The translations under genes and the position numbers were made by a program. Of a DNA stretch of 18,573 nucleotides, positions 7,373 through 15,854 are shown in pieces; positions within the stretch are counted from its first letter, which is position 1, and every line of letters starts with the position of its first letter. Location: assembly GCA_007130555.1 (NCBI GenBank), contig SLSH01000011.1, positions 1-18,573 of the forward strand, written 5' to 3'. Source of the stretch: Bacteroidales bacterium. GTDB taxonomy: Bacteria; Bacteroidota; Bacteroidia; Bacteroidales; ML635J-15. Under the pieces are notes generated by a model, which was given only the letters and a program-made list of their open reading frames with translations, did not search any database and was not told where the DNA came from.

Positions 7373-7489
7373 AATTTCAAAAAAAATCATAAATTCGCAA
7401 TATAAATCAAAGAAAAATGTTAAAATCTTTGTTTTTAAACGATTAATGCAATATTTTCGCAGGTTTTATTAAATTAGACCAAATATTAT

Positions 7490-7497
7490 TAAATTTG
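7490..7497 (+). promoter_or_regulatory. Probable -7 element for the DUF349 operon
   Basis: TAAATTTG matches the Bacteroides -7 consensus TAnnTTTG, 45 bp before the DUF349 start codon at 7543. The matching upstream TTTG is not present at the expected distance (only a TTTT near 7464-7467), so the call rests on the -7 box and its position. Confidence 0.4.
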
Positions 7498-7542
7498 CTG
7501 ATAATTTGATAATCAAACTTTTATTTTTTTATAATATTTAAT

Positions 7543-9486
7543 ATGTTACCAGAAAAGAATACTGAAAATAATCTACAGGATAATCCCTCTTCGAACGAAG
7601 GAGAACAGGATATTAAAGATATTGACAATACTGTTGATAAGAAAAAAAGCAAGAAAATAAAGTCCACATTAAAATTGAATTCAGAGGAGTTTGATTTTAC
7701 ACAAAACGATGATGATTTAGATATAAATGACAGTGAAAAAAACTATTCGGAATTAAAGAAAGAAGAATTATTAGAAAAATTACGGGAATTAATAAATGAA
7801 AAACCCGTTGAAACTATTATGTCTGATGTGGAAGCGATTAAATCCTGTTTTTATAAGATTATCAATGCCGAAAAAGAAAAAATCAGAACGGAATTACTTA
7901 AAGGCGGAGGAGCAGACGAGGGTATAAAAATACCTAAAGATATCAGCGAAGATTATTTAAAGGAATTACTTGCAGACTATAAAAACAAAAAACAAAGTCA
8001 TATTGAAGAACTTGAAAAAGAGAAAAAAGAGAATTTAAAAAAGAAAGAAGAAATAATTGAGAAAATCAAAATCCTTGCAAACGGAGAAGAGTCTTTAAAT
8101 AAAACTTTTTCGGAATTTAAAGAACTGCAAAAAATGTGGAATAACATAGGACCTGTTCCTAATTCCGAAAGTAGTAAATTATGGAATAATTATCAGCTTC
8201 AAATAGAAAGATTCTATGATTTTATCAAGATAAATAGAGAATTAAGAGATCTTGACCTGAAGAAAAATCTTGAAAATAAAATTGAATTATGCGAAAAAGC
8301 CGAAGACCTGCTGATTGAACAGGATGTAAGAAAGGCATATCAAATATTGCAGGAATATCACGAGTTATGGAAAGAAATAGGACCTGTAGAAATAGAAAAA
8401 CGTAAGGAAGTATGGGAAAGATTTAGCGAAACAACAAAAAAAATACGGAAAAATTATCAGGAGTATTTTATTGAAATTAAAAAAGAACGCGAAGATAATT
8501 ACAAACAAAAAATTGCTTTGTGCGAGAAAGTTGAACATATAGTAAACGAAGATTCAGCTCAGGACAAAAAAGAATGGATAAAAAATTATAAAGAAATCCT
8601 GAAAATCCAAAAGCTTTGGAAAACAATAGGAATGGTCCCGAGAGAAGTTAATGACGAAATTTATGAAAGGTTCAGAACGGCGTGTAACAGATTTTTTGAA
8701 GATAAAAAAGATTATTTTAATATTGTAAACGAAGAGTTAGACAAAAACTTACAGACAAAAATTGATATCTGTGTACAGGCAGAAGGTATTCAGGATAATA
8801 CTGACTGGAAAAAAACTTCTGAAATGTTTTTTGATTTACAAAAAAAATGGAAAGAAATCGGTACCGTCCCAGCTAAACAATCAAATGCAGTCTGGAAAAG
8901 GTTTCGTGCCGCTTGTGATAAATTCTTTAATGCTAAGGAAACTTATTTTAATAATCTGGAAAAACAGCAGGAAGAAAATTCAATAAAGAAAAAAGAATTG
9001 ATTAAAACCATAAAAAACATACAAATAAGCGACAATCAGGCTGATAATATCAAAAAAGTAAAAGAACTTCAAAGCAAATGGATAGACATTGGTTTAGTAT
9101 TAAATAAAGATAAAGACAAATTACAAAAAGAATATAAAGACGCTGTAAACGATTTATATAGCAAGATGAATTTATCAAGAAAACAAGTTGATTCTCATAA
9201 TTTTCAAACAAAAATTGAATCTCTGAAAAGTTTCGGTAATATGGATGATTTTACGGATGAAAGGAAAAGAATTATACAAAAAATTAAAATAATAGAGGAT
9301 GATATCCGATTATGGGAAAACAATATGACATTTTTTTCCAAAGGTTCTAAAGGTCTTTTGTCTGATTTTGAAAACAAAGTAAATAAAGCCAAAGAAGAAT
9401 TGGCTATTCTTAATAATAGAAAAAAGATGGTGGATTTATCTATAAGAGAACTCAAAAAAAACAAGGAGGAAAAAAGTGGAGAATAA
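7543..9486 (+). CDS. DUF349 multi-repeat, highly charged helical protein
   Basis: A 647-residue, Lys/Glu-rich, largely helical protein without a signal peptide or membrane segment, so probably cytoplasmic. It has an acidic, low-complexity N-terminus (about 1-80), then five DUF349 repeats with the core pattern LWKxIGxVP. The conserved Trp of each repeat is at residues 199, 276, 359, 436 and 513, spacings of 77, 83, 77 and 77. Each core is followed by a helix like VWxRFRAACDKFF and a charged helix. The fifth repeat is the most diverged (KWIDIGLVLNKDKDKL). A C-terminal coiled coil (about 560-640) includes ENNMTFFSKGSKGLLSDFE. The family is common in Bacteroidetes and its biochemical role is not established. 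The gene overlaps the downstream TonB-dependent receptor gene by 11 bp, suggesting co-transcription. Confidence 0.88.
   Translation: MLPEKNTENNLQDNPSSNEGEQDIKDIDNTVDKKKSKKIKSTLKLNSEEFDFTQNDDDLDINDSEKNYSELKKEELLEKLRELINEKPVETIMSDVEAIKSCFYKIINAEKEKIRTELLKGGGADEGIKIPKDISEDYLKELLADYKNKKQSHIEELEKEKKENLKKKEEIIEKIKILANGEESLNKTFSEFKELQKMWNNIGPVPNSESSKLWNNYQLQIERFYDFIKINRELRDLDLKKNLENKIELCEKAEDLLIEQDVRKAYQILQEYHELWKEIGPVEIEKRKEVWERFSETTKKIRKNYQEYFIEIKKEREDNYKQKIALCEKVEHIVNEDSAQDKKEWIKNYKEILKIQKLWKTIGMVPREVNDEIYERFRTACNRFFEDKKDYFNIVNEELDKNLQTKIDICVQAEGIQDNTDWKKTSEMFFDLQKKWKEIGTVPAKQSNAVWKRFRAACDKFFNAKETYFNNLEKQQEENSIKKKELIKTIKNIQISDNQADNIKKVKELQSKWIDIGLVLNKDKDKLQKEYKDAVNDLYSKMNLSRKQVDSHNFQTKIESLKSFGNMDDFTDERKRIIQKIKIIEDDIRLWENNMTFFSKGSKGLLSDFENKVNKAKEELAILNNRKKMVDLSIRELKKNKEEKSGE
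9464..9469 (+). promoter_or_regulatory. Strong Shine-Dalgarno deciding the GTG start of the receptor gene
   Basis: AGGAGG lies 6 nt before a GTG at 9476, inside the last codons of the DUF349 gene. A perfect Shine-Dalgarno is unusual among genes in this window and supports both the GTG start and translational coupling across the 11-bp overlap. The same bases also encode Lys-Glu-Glu, so chance cannot be excluded. Confidence 0.6.
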
Positions 9487-11782
9487 GAGAATTTATATAA
9501 TTTCAATAATATTAATATTAAATTCTTTTTTGGTATTTTCTCAAACTGCTTCCATACGGGGATTTATTACCGATATTGAAGACGGAGAGCCTTGTGCTTA
9601 TGCAAACATCTTTCTTGAAGGAACCGAATTAGGAGCATCAACCGATATAAACGGCTTTTTTACTATTACAAGAGTCCCGGAGGGAGAATATAATTTAATT
9701 ATAACTTACATAGGTTACGATACTGTTATTGAGCCTATTAGGCTTGGGAGAGGTGAGATACTGACTAAAAATTATACTCTGCAAAAGTCTTCATACGTGC
9801 TGGATGAAACAATTATTTCTGCCGAAAGGCAGGCAAGTAGAACTCAGGTTCAGGTTTCGAGAATTGAGGTAACTCCAACACAAATAAGACAATTACCTTC
9901 GGTCGGTAGCCAGCCCGATATTGCCCAATATCTGCAAGTTATACCGGGAGTTACATTTACCGGAGACCAAGGCGGACAGCTATATATCAGAGGAGGGTCG
10001 CCTATTCAAAATTTGGTCTTATTAGACGGATTAACTGTTTATAATCCGTTTCATTCCATAGGTATGTTCTCGGTATTTGATTCGGATATAATCAGAAACG
10101 CAGATATTTATACGGGCGGGTTTAATTCCGAATACGGAGGAAGACTGTCTTCGGTTATGAGCATAACAACAAGAGACGGAAATCCCAACAGATTTGGAGG
10201 CAATTTGTCAACCGGCACTTTCGGGGCAAAATTAATGTTGGAAGGTCCTTTGGTAAAATTCGAAGAACTAAATTCAGGTATCAGCTATATTGTTTCTGCA
10301 AAAACTTCATTTCTGGAGCAATCATCTCAAATTTTTTATAAATATATAAATGATGGTGAAGGACTGCCATTTAATTATACCGATATTTACGGAAAATTAT
10401 CGTTAAATTCTCAAGGTGGTAGCAGGGTAAATGTTTTCGGATTTAATTTTACCGATAATGTTAATTATCAGGGAATTAGCGACCTTAACTGGAGGTCGAC
10501 AGGAGTTGGAACCAATTTTATTGTAGTTCCGCCGGGAAGTACAGTTATGATTAAATCAAGTATATCATATTCGGATTATTTTATTGAGTTGCAAACATTA
10601 GATAATTTTCCGGTAAGTAGCGGGATATCAGGATTTGATATGGGACTGGATTTTTTGTATTATCTCGGAAGAAATAGTTTTGAATACGGAATTCACGTTC
10701 ATGGATTAAAAACGGATTTTAATTTTTATAACTCGGTAGGAAGACAAATTAAAGTAGATAATAATACAACCGAATTTTCTGTTTATGGAAAATATAAATT
10801 TAATTTTGGAAATATGATAGTCGAGCCGGGATTTAGAATGCATTACTATGCAACTCTCAGTGAAATATCTCCGGAACCAAGACTGGGCGTTAAATATAAT
10901 CTTACCGAAAAATTAAGATTAAAACTTGCAGGCGGACTATATTCTCAAAATCTTGTTGCTGCAAACAGCGACAGGGAAGTAGTAAATTTGTTCTACGGAT
11001 TTGTGAGCGGAGTGATTAATTTACCTGAAAATTACAGGGGAAACGATATTACTTACAGACTGCAAAAATCACAGCATATTATTACCGGTGCTGAATATGA
11101 TTTAACACAAAGAATCAATATTAATGCAGAGGTTTATCTGAAAAATTTCAATCAGTTGATTTGTCTTAACAGAAATAAAATATATGAAGATAATTATATA
11201 AATTTCGATGAACCGGACTATCTAAAAAAAGACTTTGTTGTGGAAGGAGGATATGCTTATGGTTTTGATTTTCTGTTAAAATACGATGAAAGACGTTTTT
11301 TTGCATGGGTGGTTTATTCTTTAAGCTGGATAAAAAAACATGACGGAATAGTTTTATATTATCCGCATTATGACCGCCGCCATAATGTTAACTTAGTTGC
11401 AGCATATAAATTGGGAAAAGATTTATCATGGAATATCAGCGGAAGATGGAATCTCGGCTCAGGATTCCCTTTTACACAAACGAGAGGATTATATGAATTG
11501 CCCGCATTACATGAAGATATAAATTACAACTACTGGCAGTCAAATTCAGGGTTGGGAGTAGTTTATTCGGACTTGAACACAGGAAGATTACCCTATTACC
11601 ACCGACTTGATTTAAGTATCAGTAAATTTATTGATTTTAATAAATATACGAGGCTGGAAATTAATTTCTCTGTTACAAATCTGTATAACAGACAAAATAT
11701 ATTTTACTTTGACAGAGAAGAACATAACAGGGTTGATCAATTGCCTATTATGCCCAGTTTAGGATTAAATTTAACTTTTTAA
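9476..11782 (+). CDS. TonB-dependent outer-membrane receptor with carboxypeptidase-like N-terminal domain
   Basis: A 768-residue outer-membrane transporter. A signal peptide (about residues 4-23, ending VFSQ) is followed by a carboxypeptidase-regulatory-like domain at about 26-108 (IRGFITDIEDGEPCAYANIFL, STDINGFFTI, IGYDT). The plug domain covers about 118-235 (LPSVGSQPDIAQYLQVIPGV, LYIRGGSPIQNLVLLDG, GGFNSEYGGRLSSVM). The rest is a beta-barrel rich in alternating aromatic strands, ending in LGLNLTF with a C-terminal Phe, typical for barrel insertion. Such receptors import ligands using TonB-ExbBD energy; the substrate cannot be told from sequence. No SusD-like partner is adjacent, so it is not a standard SusC/D pair. 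It starts with GTG behind a strong Shine-Dalgarno and overlaps the DUF349 gene, probably in one operon. No clear terminator follows; a 10-bp palindrome CTTCCGGAAG (11785-11794) lacks an immediate T-tract. Confidence 0.9.
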   Translation: MENKRIYIISIILILNSFLVFSQTASIRGFITDIEDGEPCAYANIFLEGTELGASTDINGFFTITRVPEGEYNLIITYIGYDTVIEPIRLGRGEILTKNYTLQKSSYVLDETIISAERQASRTQVQVSRIEVTPTQIRQLPSVGSQPDIAQYLQVIPGVTFTGDQGGQLYIRGGSPIQNLVLLDGLTVYNPFHSIGMFSVFDSDIIRNADIYTGGFNSEYGGRLSSVMSITTRDGNPNRFGGNLSTGTFGAKLMLEGPLVKFEELNSGISYIVSAKTSFLEQSSQIFYKYINDGEGLPFNYTDIYGKLSLNSQGGSRVNVFGFNFTDNVNYQGISDLNWRSTGVGTNFIVVPPGSTVMIKSSISYSDYFIELQTLDNFPVSSGISGFDMGLDFLYYLGRNSFEYGIHVHGLKTDFNFYNSVGRQIKVDNNTTEFSVYGKYKFNFGNMIVEPGFRMHYYATLSEISPEPRLGVKYNLTEKLRLKLAGGLYSQNLVAANSDREVVNLFYGFVSGVINLPENYRGNDITYRLQKSQHIITGAEYDLTQRININAEVYLKNFNQLICLNRNKIYEDNYINFDEPDYLKKDFVVEGGYAYGFDFLLKYDERRFFAWVVYSLSWIKKHDGIVLYYPHYDRRHNVNLVAAYKLGKDLSWNISGRWNLGSGFPFTQTRGLYELPALHEDINYNYWQSNSGLGVVYSDLNTGRLPYYHRLDLSISKFIDFNKYTRLEINFSVTNLYNRQNIFYFDREEHNRVDQLPIMPSLGLNLTF

Positions 11783-11810
11783 TCCTTCCGGAAGTTCTGT
11801 GAGTTATTTT

Positions 11811-11841
11811 TTTCGGAGTTAAGTATAAAATAGTAATTTTG
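11811..11841 (+). promoter_or_regulatory. Probable promoter for purB
   Basis: TAATTTTG (11834-11841) matches TAnnTTTG exactly and lies 22 bp before the purB start codon. TTTC at 11811-11814 stands 19 nt upstream as a one-mismatch -33 box. Confidence 0.5.
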
Positions 11842-11863
11842 CAATTAATTTAATATAAAATAT

Positions 11864-13213
11864 ATGAATTCTCATTCTTCATTACTTGCTATTTCTCCTG
11901 TTGATGGCAGATATCATTCAATTACCCGCGGATTATCTAATTATTTCTCAGAATATGCATTATTAAAATACAGATGCACCGTAGAAATAGAATATTTTAT
12001 TGCATTGTGTAATCTGCCGTTGCCTCAACTTAAGAAATTCCCGAAGAATAAATTCTCTTTATTACGAAAAATTTATACAGAATTCTCTCCCGCGGAGGCA
12101 GAACATATTAAAAAAATCGAAAAAGAAACCAACCATGATGTTAAAGCAGTTGAGTATTATATTAAAGAAAAATTCAGGATGCTGAAATTGCAGGAATACG
12201 AAGAATTTGTACATTTCGGACTAACATCACAAGATATTAATAATACTGCAATACCGGTTTCTTTAAAAGAATGTTTTAATGATGTGATTTTACCGTTAAT
12301 TAATGATGTCTTGGAATTATTAAAATCCAAAGTTGTTGAATGGGACAAAATATCAATGCTTTCTCGTACGCACGGGCAACCCGCTTCCCCAACAATGCTT
12401 GGTAAAGAAATCGAAGTTTTTTATGTGAGACTCAAAAATCAACTTGCTCAACTAAAATCAATACCTTTTTCGGGAAAATTTGGAGGAAGTGTTGGAAATT
12501 TCAATGCGCACTACACCACTTATCCCGATATCAACTGGCATGATTTTGCAAATAAATTTTTAGTTAATCAACTTGGCATTTTACGTTCCTACCCGACTAC
12601 TCAAATTGAACATTATGATAATCTTGCCGCATTTTGCCATGCCATGTCAAGAATAAATACAATTATGATTGATTATTGCAGAGATACATGGTTATATATC
12701 ATGCTTGATTATTTTAAACTTAAACACAGGAAAAATGAAACAGGGTCATCTGCAATGCCACATAAAATAAATCCGATAGATTTTGAAAATGCCGAAGGAA
12801 ATCTTGAAACAGCAAATTCATTATATCATTTCCTTGCCGGAAAATTGCCTGTATCCAGATTGCAACGAGATTTGACAGATTCTACTGTCTTAAGAAATAT
12901 TGGAACTCCGGTAGCACACAATATTATTGCATTTAATTCCATAATAAAGGGAATAAAAAAATTAGAAGTAAATAAAAAATCTGTTGAAAATGATCTGAAA
13001 AATCATCCTGAGGTTTTATCGGAAGCAATACAAAATATTTTACGCCGTGAACAATATCCAAAACCTTATGAAATGCTTAAAGAATTTACTAGAAATAATA
13101 AACTTATAACAATTAAAGATTTGCATCAATTTATAGATTCTCTGAAAATAAGTGCCAAACTTAAAAATGAGTTAAAAAAACTTAAACCTGAAGATTATAC
13201 CGGAAAAAAATAA
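11864..13213 (+). CDS. purB: Adenylosuccinate lyase
   Basis: A 449-residue cytoplasmic enzyme of the fumarase/aspartase superfamily. It removes fumarate from SAICAR to give AICAR and from adenylosuccinate to give AMP. It resembles the E. coli-type PurB in length (456 there) and N-terminus (LLAISPVDGRYHSITRGLSNYFSE). Key sites are present: HFGLTSQDINNTA, the catalytic His170 in SRTHGQPASPTMLGKE (His171 in E. coli), and the signature loop GSSAMPHKINPIDFENAEGN with Ser295/Ser296. The next conserved blocks, SRLQRDLTDSTVLRNIG and LSEAIQNILRR, are also intact. The ATG at 11864 gives the expected N-terminus. It is followed by purA after a 239-bp gap and purC, the enzyme that makes one of its substrates. 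The purA promoter suggests purB is transcribed on its own or only partly with the others. Confidence 0.97.
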   Translation: MNSHSSLLAISPVDGRYHSITRGLSNYFSEYALLKYRCTVEIEYFIALCNLPLPQLKKFPKNKFSLLRKIYTEFSPAEAEHIKKIEKETNHDVKAVEYYIKEKFRMLKLQEYEEFVHFGLTSQDINNTAIPVSLKECFNDVILPLINDVLELLKSKVVEWDKISMLSRTHGQPASPTMLGKEIEVFYVRLKNQLAQLKSIPFSGKFGGSVGNFNAHYTTYPDINWHDFANKFLVNQLGILRSYPTTQIEHYDNLAAFCHAMSRINTIMIDYCRDTWLYIMLDYFKLKHRKNETGSSAMPHKINPIDFENAEGNLETANSLYHFLAGKLPVSRLQRDLTDSTVLRNIGTPVAHNIIAFNSIIKGIKKLEVNKKSVENDLKNHPEVLSEAIQNILRREQYPKPYEMLKEFTRNNKLITIKDLHQFIDSLKISAKLKNELKKLKPEDYTGKK

Positions 13214-13364
13214 TATGGTACTACCACAAATTTAATGGAAGTTATAGCTTATGATATTAATGAGAGAGAGGTATAGAACCCATTAAAATAGTGATAGAAT
13301 CAATAATATTAATCATTTATACAGATATTGGAAAAAAATATAGTTGATAAAAATTTGTTTTTTC

Positions 13365-13396
13365 TTTGATATTTATCAAAATATATTTTAATTTTG
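13365..13396 (+). promoter_or_regulatory. Promoter for purA-purC
   Basis: TTTG (13365-13368), 20 nt, then TAATTTTG (13389-13396): an exact match to the Bacteroides promoter consensus. It lies 56 bp upstream of the purA start codon. The rest of the 239-bp gap after purB shows no gene and no convincing purine riboswitch or hairpin by eye. Confidence 0.65.
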
Positions 13397-13452
13397 TGTT
13401 GCATAAATTATCATCAGGTTCTTAATATTTAATTATAAAATTACACAGTTTA

Positions 13453-14745
13453 ATGAATGTAGATGTATTATTAGGCTTACAATGGGGAGACGAAGGAAAG
13501 GGCAAGATTGTTAATCTTTTATCACAAAATTACGATATAGTTGCAAGATTTCAGGGTGGTCCAAATGCAGGACATACCATATATTTAGATGATAAAAAAT
13601 TAGTATTACATACGATTCCCTCAGGAATTACTTCGCGTGATACGATTAATATAATAGGTAATGGAGTAGTGCTGGACCCTTATATTTTTCATAATGAAAT
13701 AGAAAAACTTAAAAATGAAAATTTTACTCCAAATTCAAATCTGTTAATATCACGCAGAACTCATATTATTACGCCTTTGCATAGACTTCTTGATGCGGCT
13801 TCGGAACGTCTGAGAAATCAGTCAAAAATCGGTTCAACTCTTAAAGGTATCAGCCCTGCTTATGCCGATAAATATTTACGCAGAGGAATTAGGGTAGGGG
13901 ATATAGAAAATAATTCTTTTTTAACAAAATTCAAAAAATTGGAAGAAGACTATTCAAAACTCATAAATACCATGGGATTTAATATGTCTGACTTTAAGAT
14001 AGAAAATATTGAATATGAGTTGTTTGTTCAAAAATGGTTTGATTCGATAAATACATTAAAAGAATTTAAGTTTATTGATAGTGAAATTTATATTAATAAT
14101 GCTATATCAAACAAAAAACGCATATTAGCCGAAGGAGCACAAGGAACTCTTTTGGATATTGATTTCGGCTCGTATCCTTATGTAACCTCTTCTAATACAA
14201 CCATAGGAGGAGTATGTATAGGACTGGGAATACCTCCCTCGTCAATATCAAAAGTTTTTGGAGTTTTTAAAGCATATTGTACCCGTGTAGGAAACGGACC
14301 TTTCCCTACTGAACTTAATAATGAAGAAGGAGAGTACTTAAGAAAGGCGGGAAACGAATACGGCTCTACAACAGGAAGACCCAGACGATGCGGATGGATA
14401 GATATCCCTGCCCTGAAACATAGCGTTATGATTAACGGAATTACCGATTTAATAATTACCAAATCGGATGTCTTAAATGAACTTGATACTATTAAAATAT
14501 GCAAGTCGTACAGCATTGACGGAAAAAAACACAGGCATTTACCGTATGATTTAATCAATCCAGGTATTATTCCTGATTTTGAACCTGTAGATGGCTGGAA
14601 AGCAGACATAAGCAATATTAATTCTTTTAATAATTTCCCCGAAAAATTTAAAGAATACATTAAATTATTTGAAAAAGAATTAAAAAAACCTGTTTCAATT
14701 ATCTCGACAGGACCTAAAAAGGAACAAACGGTATTCAGACAATAA
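13453..14745 (+). CDS. purA: Adenylosuccinate synthetase
   Basis: A 430-residue cytoplasmic GTP-dependent ligase joining aspartate to IMP to form adenylosuccinate, the first committed step to AMP. The N-terminus MNVDVLLGLQWGDEGKGK contains the GTP-binding/P-loop-like segment with catalytic Asp13. His41 in GGPNAGHT is the other catalytic residue, at the same number as in E. coli. Further family blocks are IIGNGVVLDP, PAYADKYLRRGIRVGDI, LAEGAQGTLLDIDFGSYPYVTSSNTTIGG, TRVGNGPFPTE, GSTTGRPRRCGWIDI and ITKSDVL. The IMP-contacting loop reads STLKGISPAY rather than the TTGRGIGPAY of E. coli, a variation I recall in Bacteroidetes. The length is normal. A well-formed promoter lies upstream, and purC starts 10 bp after the stop codon, so the two are likely one transcript. 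Confidence 0.97.
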   Translation: MNVDVLLGLQWGDEGKGKIVNLLSQNYDIVARFQGGPNAGHTIYLDDKKLVLHTIPSGITSRDTINIIGNGVVLDPYIFHNEIEKLKNENFTPNSNLLISRRTHIITPLHRLLDAASERLRNQSKIGSTLKGISPAYADKYLRRGIRVGDIENNSFLTKFKKLEEDYSKLINTMGFNMSDFKIENIEYELFVQKWFDSINTLKEFKFIDSEIYINNAISNKKRILAEGAQGTLLDIDFGSYPYVTSSNTTIGGVCIGLGIPPSSISKVFGVFKAYCTRVGNGPFPTELNNEEGEYLRKAGNEYGSTTGRPRRCGWIDIPALKHSVMINGITDLIITKSDVLNELDTIKICKSYSIDGKKHRHLPYDLINPGIIPDFEPVDGWKADISNINSFNNFPEKFKEYIKLFEKELKKPVSIISTGPKKEQTVFRQ

Positions 14746-14755
14746 TATAAAAAAA

Positions 14756-15712
14756 ATGATAATGACTTTAACAAAAACCGATTTTAATTTTCCCGGGCAA
14801 AAAAGTTTTTATAAAGGTAAGGTTCGCGATGTTTACAGCATTAAAGACGATTTGCTTGTTATGATTGTTACAGACAGGATTTCTGCATTTGATATTGTAT
14901 TGTCAAAAGGGATTCCATACAAAGGACAAGTTTTAAATCAGATAGCCTCAAGATTTCTTGATTTAACAACAGATATTGTTCCCAACTGGAAAATTGCAAC
15001 TCCCGACCCTATGGTTACAATAGGATATAAGTGCGAACCTTTTCCCGTTGAAATGGTCATCAGAGCTTATCTTTCGGGCAGTTTATGGAGAGATTATAAA
15101 AAAGGGAACAGAGAAATATGCGGAGTAAAAATTCCTGACGGGATGAAAGAAAATCAGGCATTTGAATATCCAGTTATAACACCAACCACAAAAGCAGAAC
15201 AGGGAAAACATGACGAAAATATTTCAAAAAAAGAAATAATTAATTCGGGATTAGTAAGTGAAAGTGATTATGAAAAATTAGAAGAATATACTTATAAACT
15301 TTTTGAACGAGGCTGTATAATTGCAAAAGAAAAAGGACTTATTTTGGTTGATACGAAATATGAATTCGGAAAAAAAGACGGAAAAATTTATCTGATTGAC
15401 GAAATACATACTCCGGACTCTTCAAGATATTTTTATTCGGAGATATACAAAGAAAATTTTGAAAAAGGGATCTCGCAAAACCAGCTTTCAAAGGAATTTG
15501 TAAGAGAATGGCTGATGAAAAATAATTTTTCAGGACAACAAAATCAGGCTATGCCTGAAATGACAGAAGATATTATTCAGAATATTTCCGAAAAATATAT
15601 TGAACTGTATGAAAATATTACAGAAGAAAAGTTTGTTAAAACAGAAACAAAAAATTTACACGAAAGAATTTATAATAATGTTCTGGAATATTTGACCGGA
15701 AAAATTTTATAA
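14756..15712 (+). CDS. purC: SAICAR synthase (phosphoribosylaminoimidazole-succinocarboxamide synthase)
   Basis: A 318-residue cytoplasmic ATP-dependent enzyme that condenses CAIR with aspartate to give SAICAR, the substrate of PurB. It is the longer form of the enzyme (about 300-320 residues, like the yeast and Bacteroidetes enzymes) rather than the roughly 240-residue E. coli form. Recognisable blocks are TDFNFPGQKSFYKGKVRDVY, VTDRISAFDIVLSKGIPYKGQVLNQIA, PFPVEMVIRAYLSGSLWRDY, TPTTKAEQGKHDE, GLILVDTKYEFGKK, IDEIHTPDSSRY and LSKEFVREWL. Translation may begin at 14756 (MIM) or at the second Met at 14762; the second matches the usual N-terminus slightly better. It follows purA with a 10-bp gap. 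The 142-bp gap after it contains the pyrG promoter. Confidence 0.97.
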   Translation: MIMTLTKTDFNFPGQKSFYKGKVRDVYSIKDDLLVMIVTDRISAFDIVLSKGIPYKGQVLNQIASRFLDLTTDIVPNWKIATPDPMVTIGYKCEPFPVEMVIRAYLSGSLWRDYKKGNREICGVKIPDGMKENQAFEYPVITPTTKAEQGKHDENISKKEIINSGLVSESDYEKLEEYTYKLFERGCIIAKEKGLILVDTKYEFGKKDGKIYLIDEIHTPDSSRYFYSEIYKENFEKGISQNQLSKEFVREWLMKNNFSGQQNQAMPEMTEDIIQNISEKYIELYENITEEKFVKTETKNLHERIYNNVLEYLTGKIL

Positions 15713-15797
15713 GCCTTATATCCTGCATATAGTCTAAAAAAATCGAATGCTTTTATTATCAAAAAAAGGTATTACGTCTTAAGAAAATTAAAATATT

Positions 15798-15828
15798 TTT
15801 GAATAAAGTAAATATTTTTTTAATTTTA
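15798..15828 (+). promoter_or_regulatory. Probable promoter for pyrG-yidC
   Basis: TTTG (15798-15801), 19 nt, then TAATTTTA (15821-15828). This matches the Bacteroides consensus except for the last base of the -7 box. It is 26 bp before the TTG start of pyrG, implying a short leader. Confidence 0.5.
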
Positions 15829-15854
15829 CAAACTTTTAAAAGTAAAAATATACT

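Noticed and set aside
13214..13452. Possible purine riboswitch or small gene between purB and purA
   Set aside because: No recognisable aptamer core or strong stems by eye, and only a 13-codon ATG frame; the promoter near purA is the only supported feature.
14178..14774. 198-codon ORF antisense to purA
   Set aside because: It is a mirror of the highly conserved purA gene, with no protein-like motifs or promoter.
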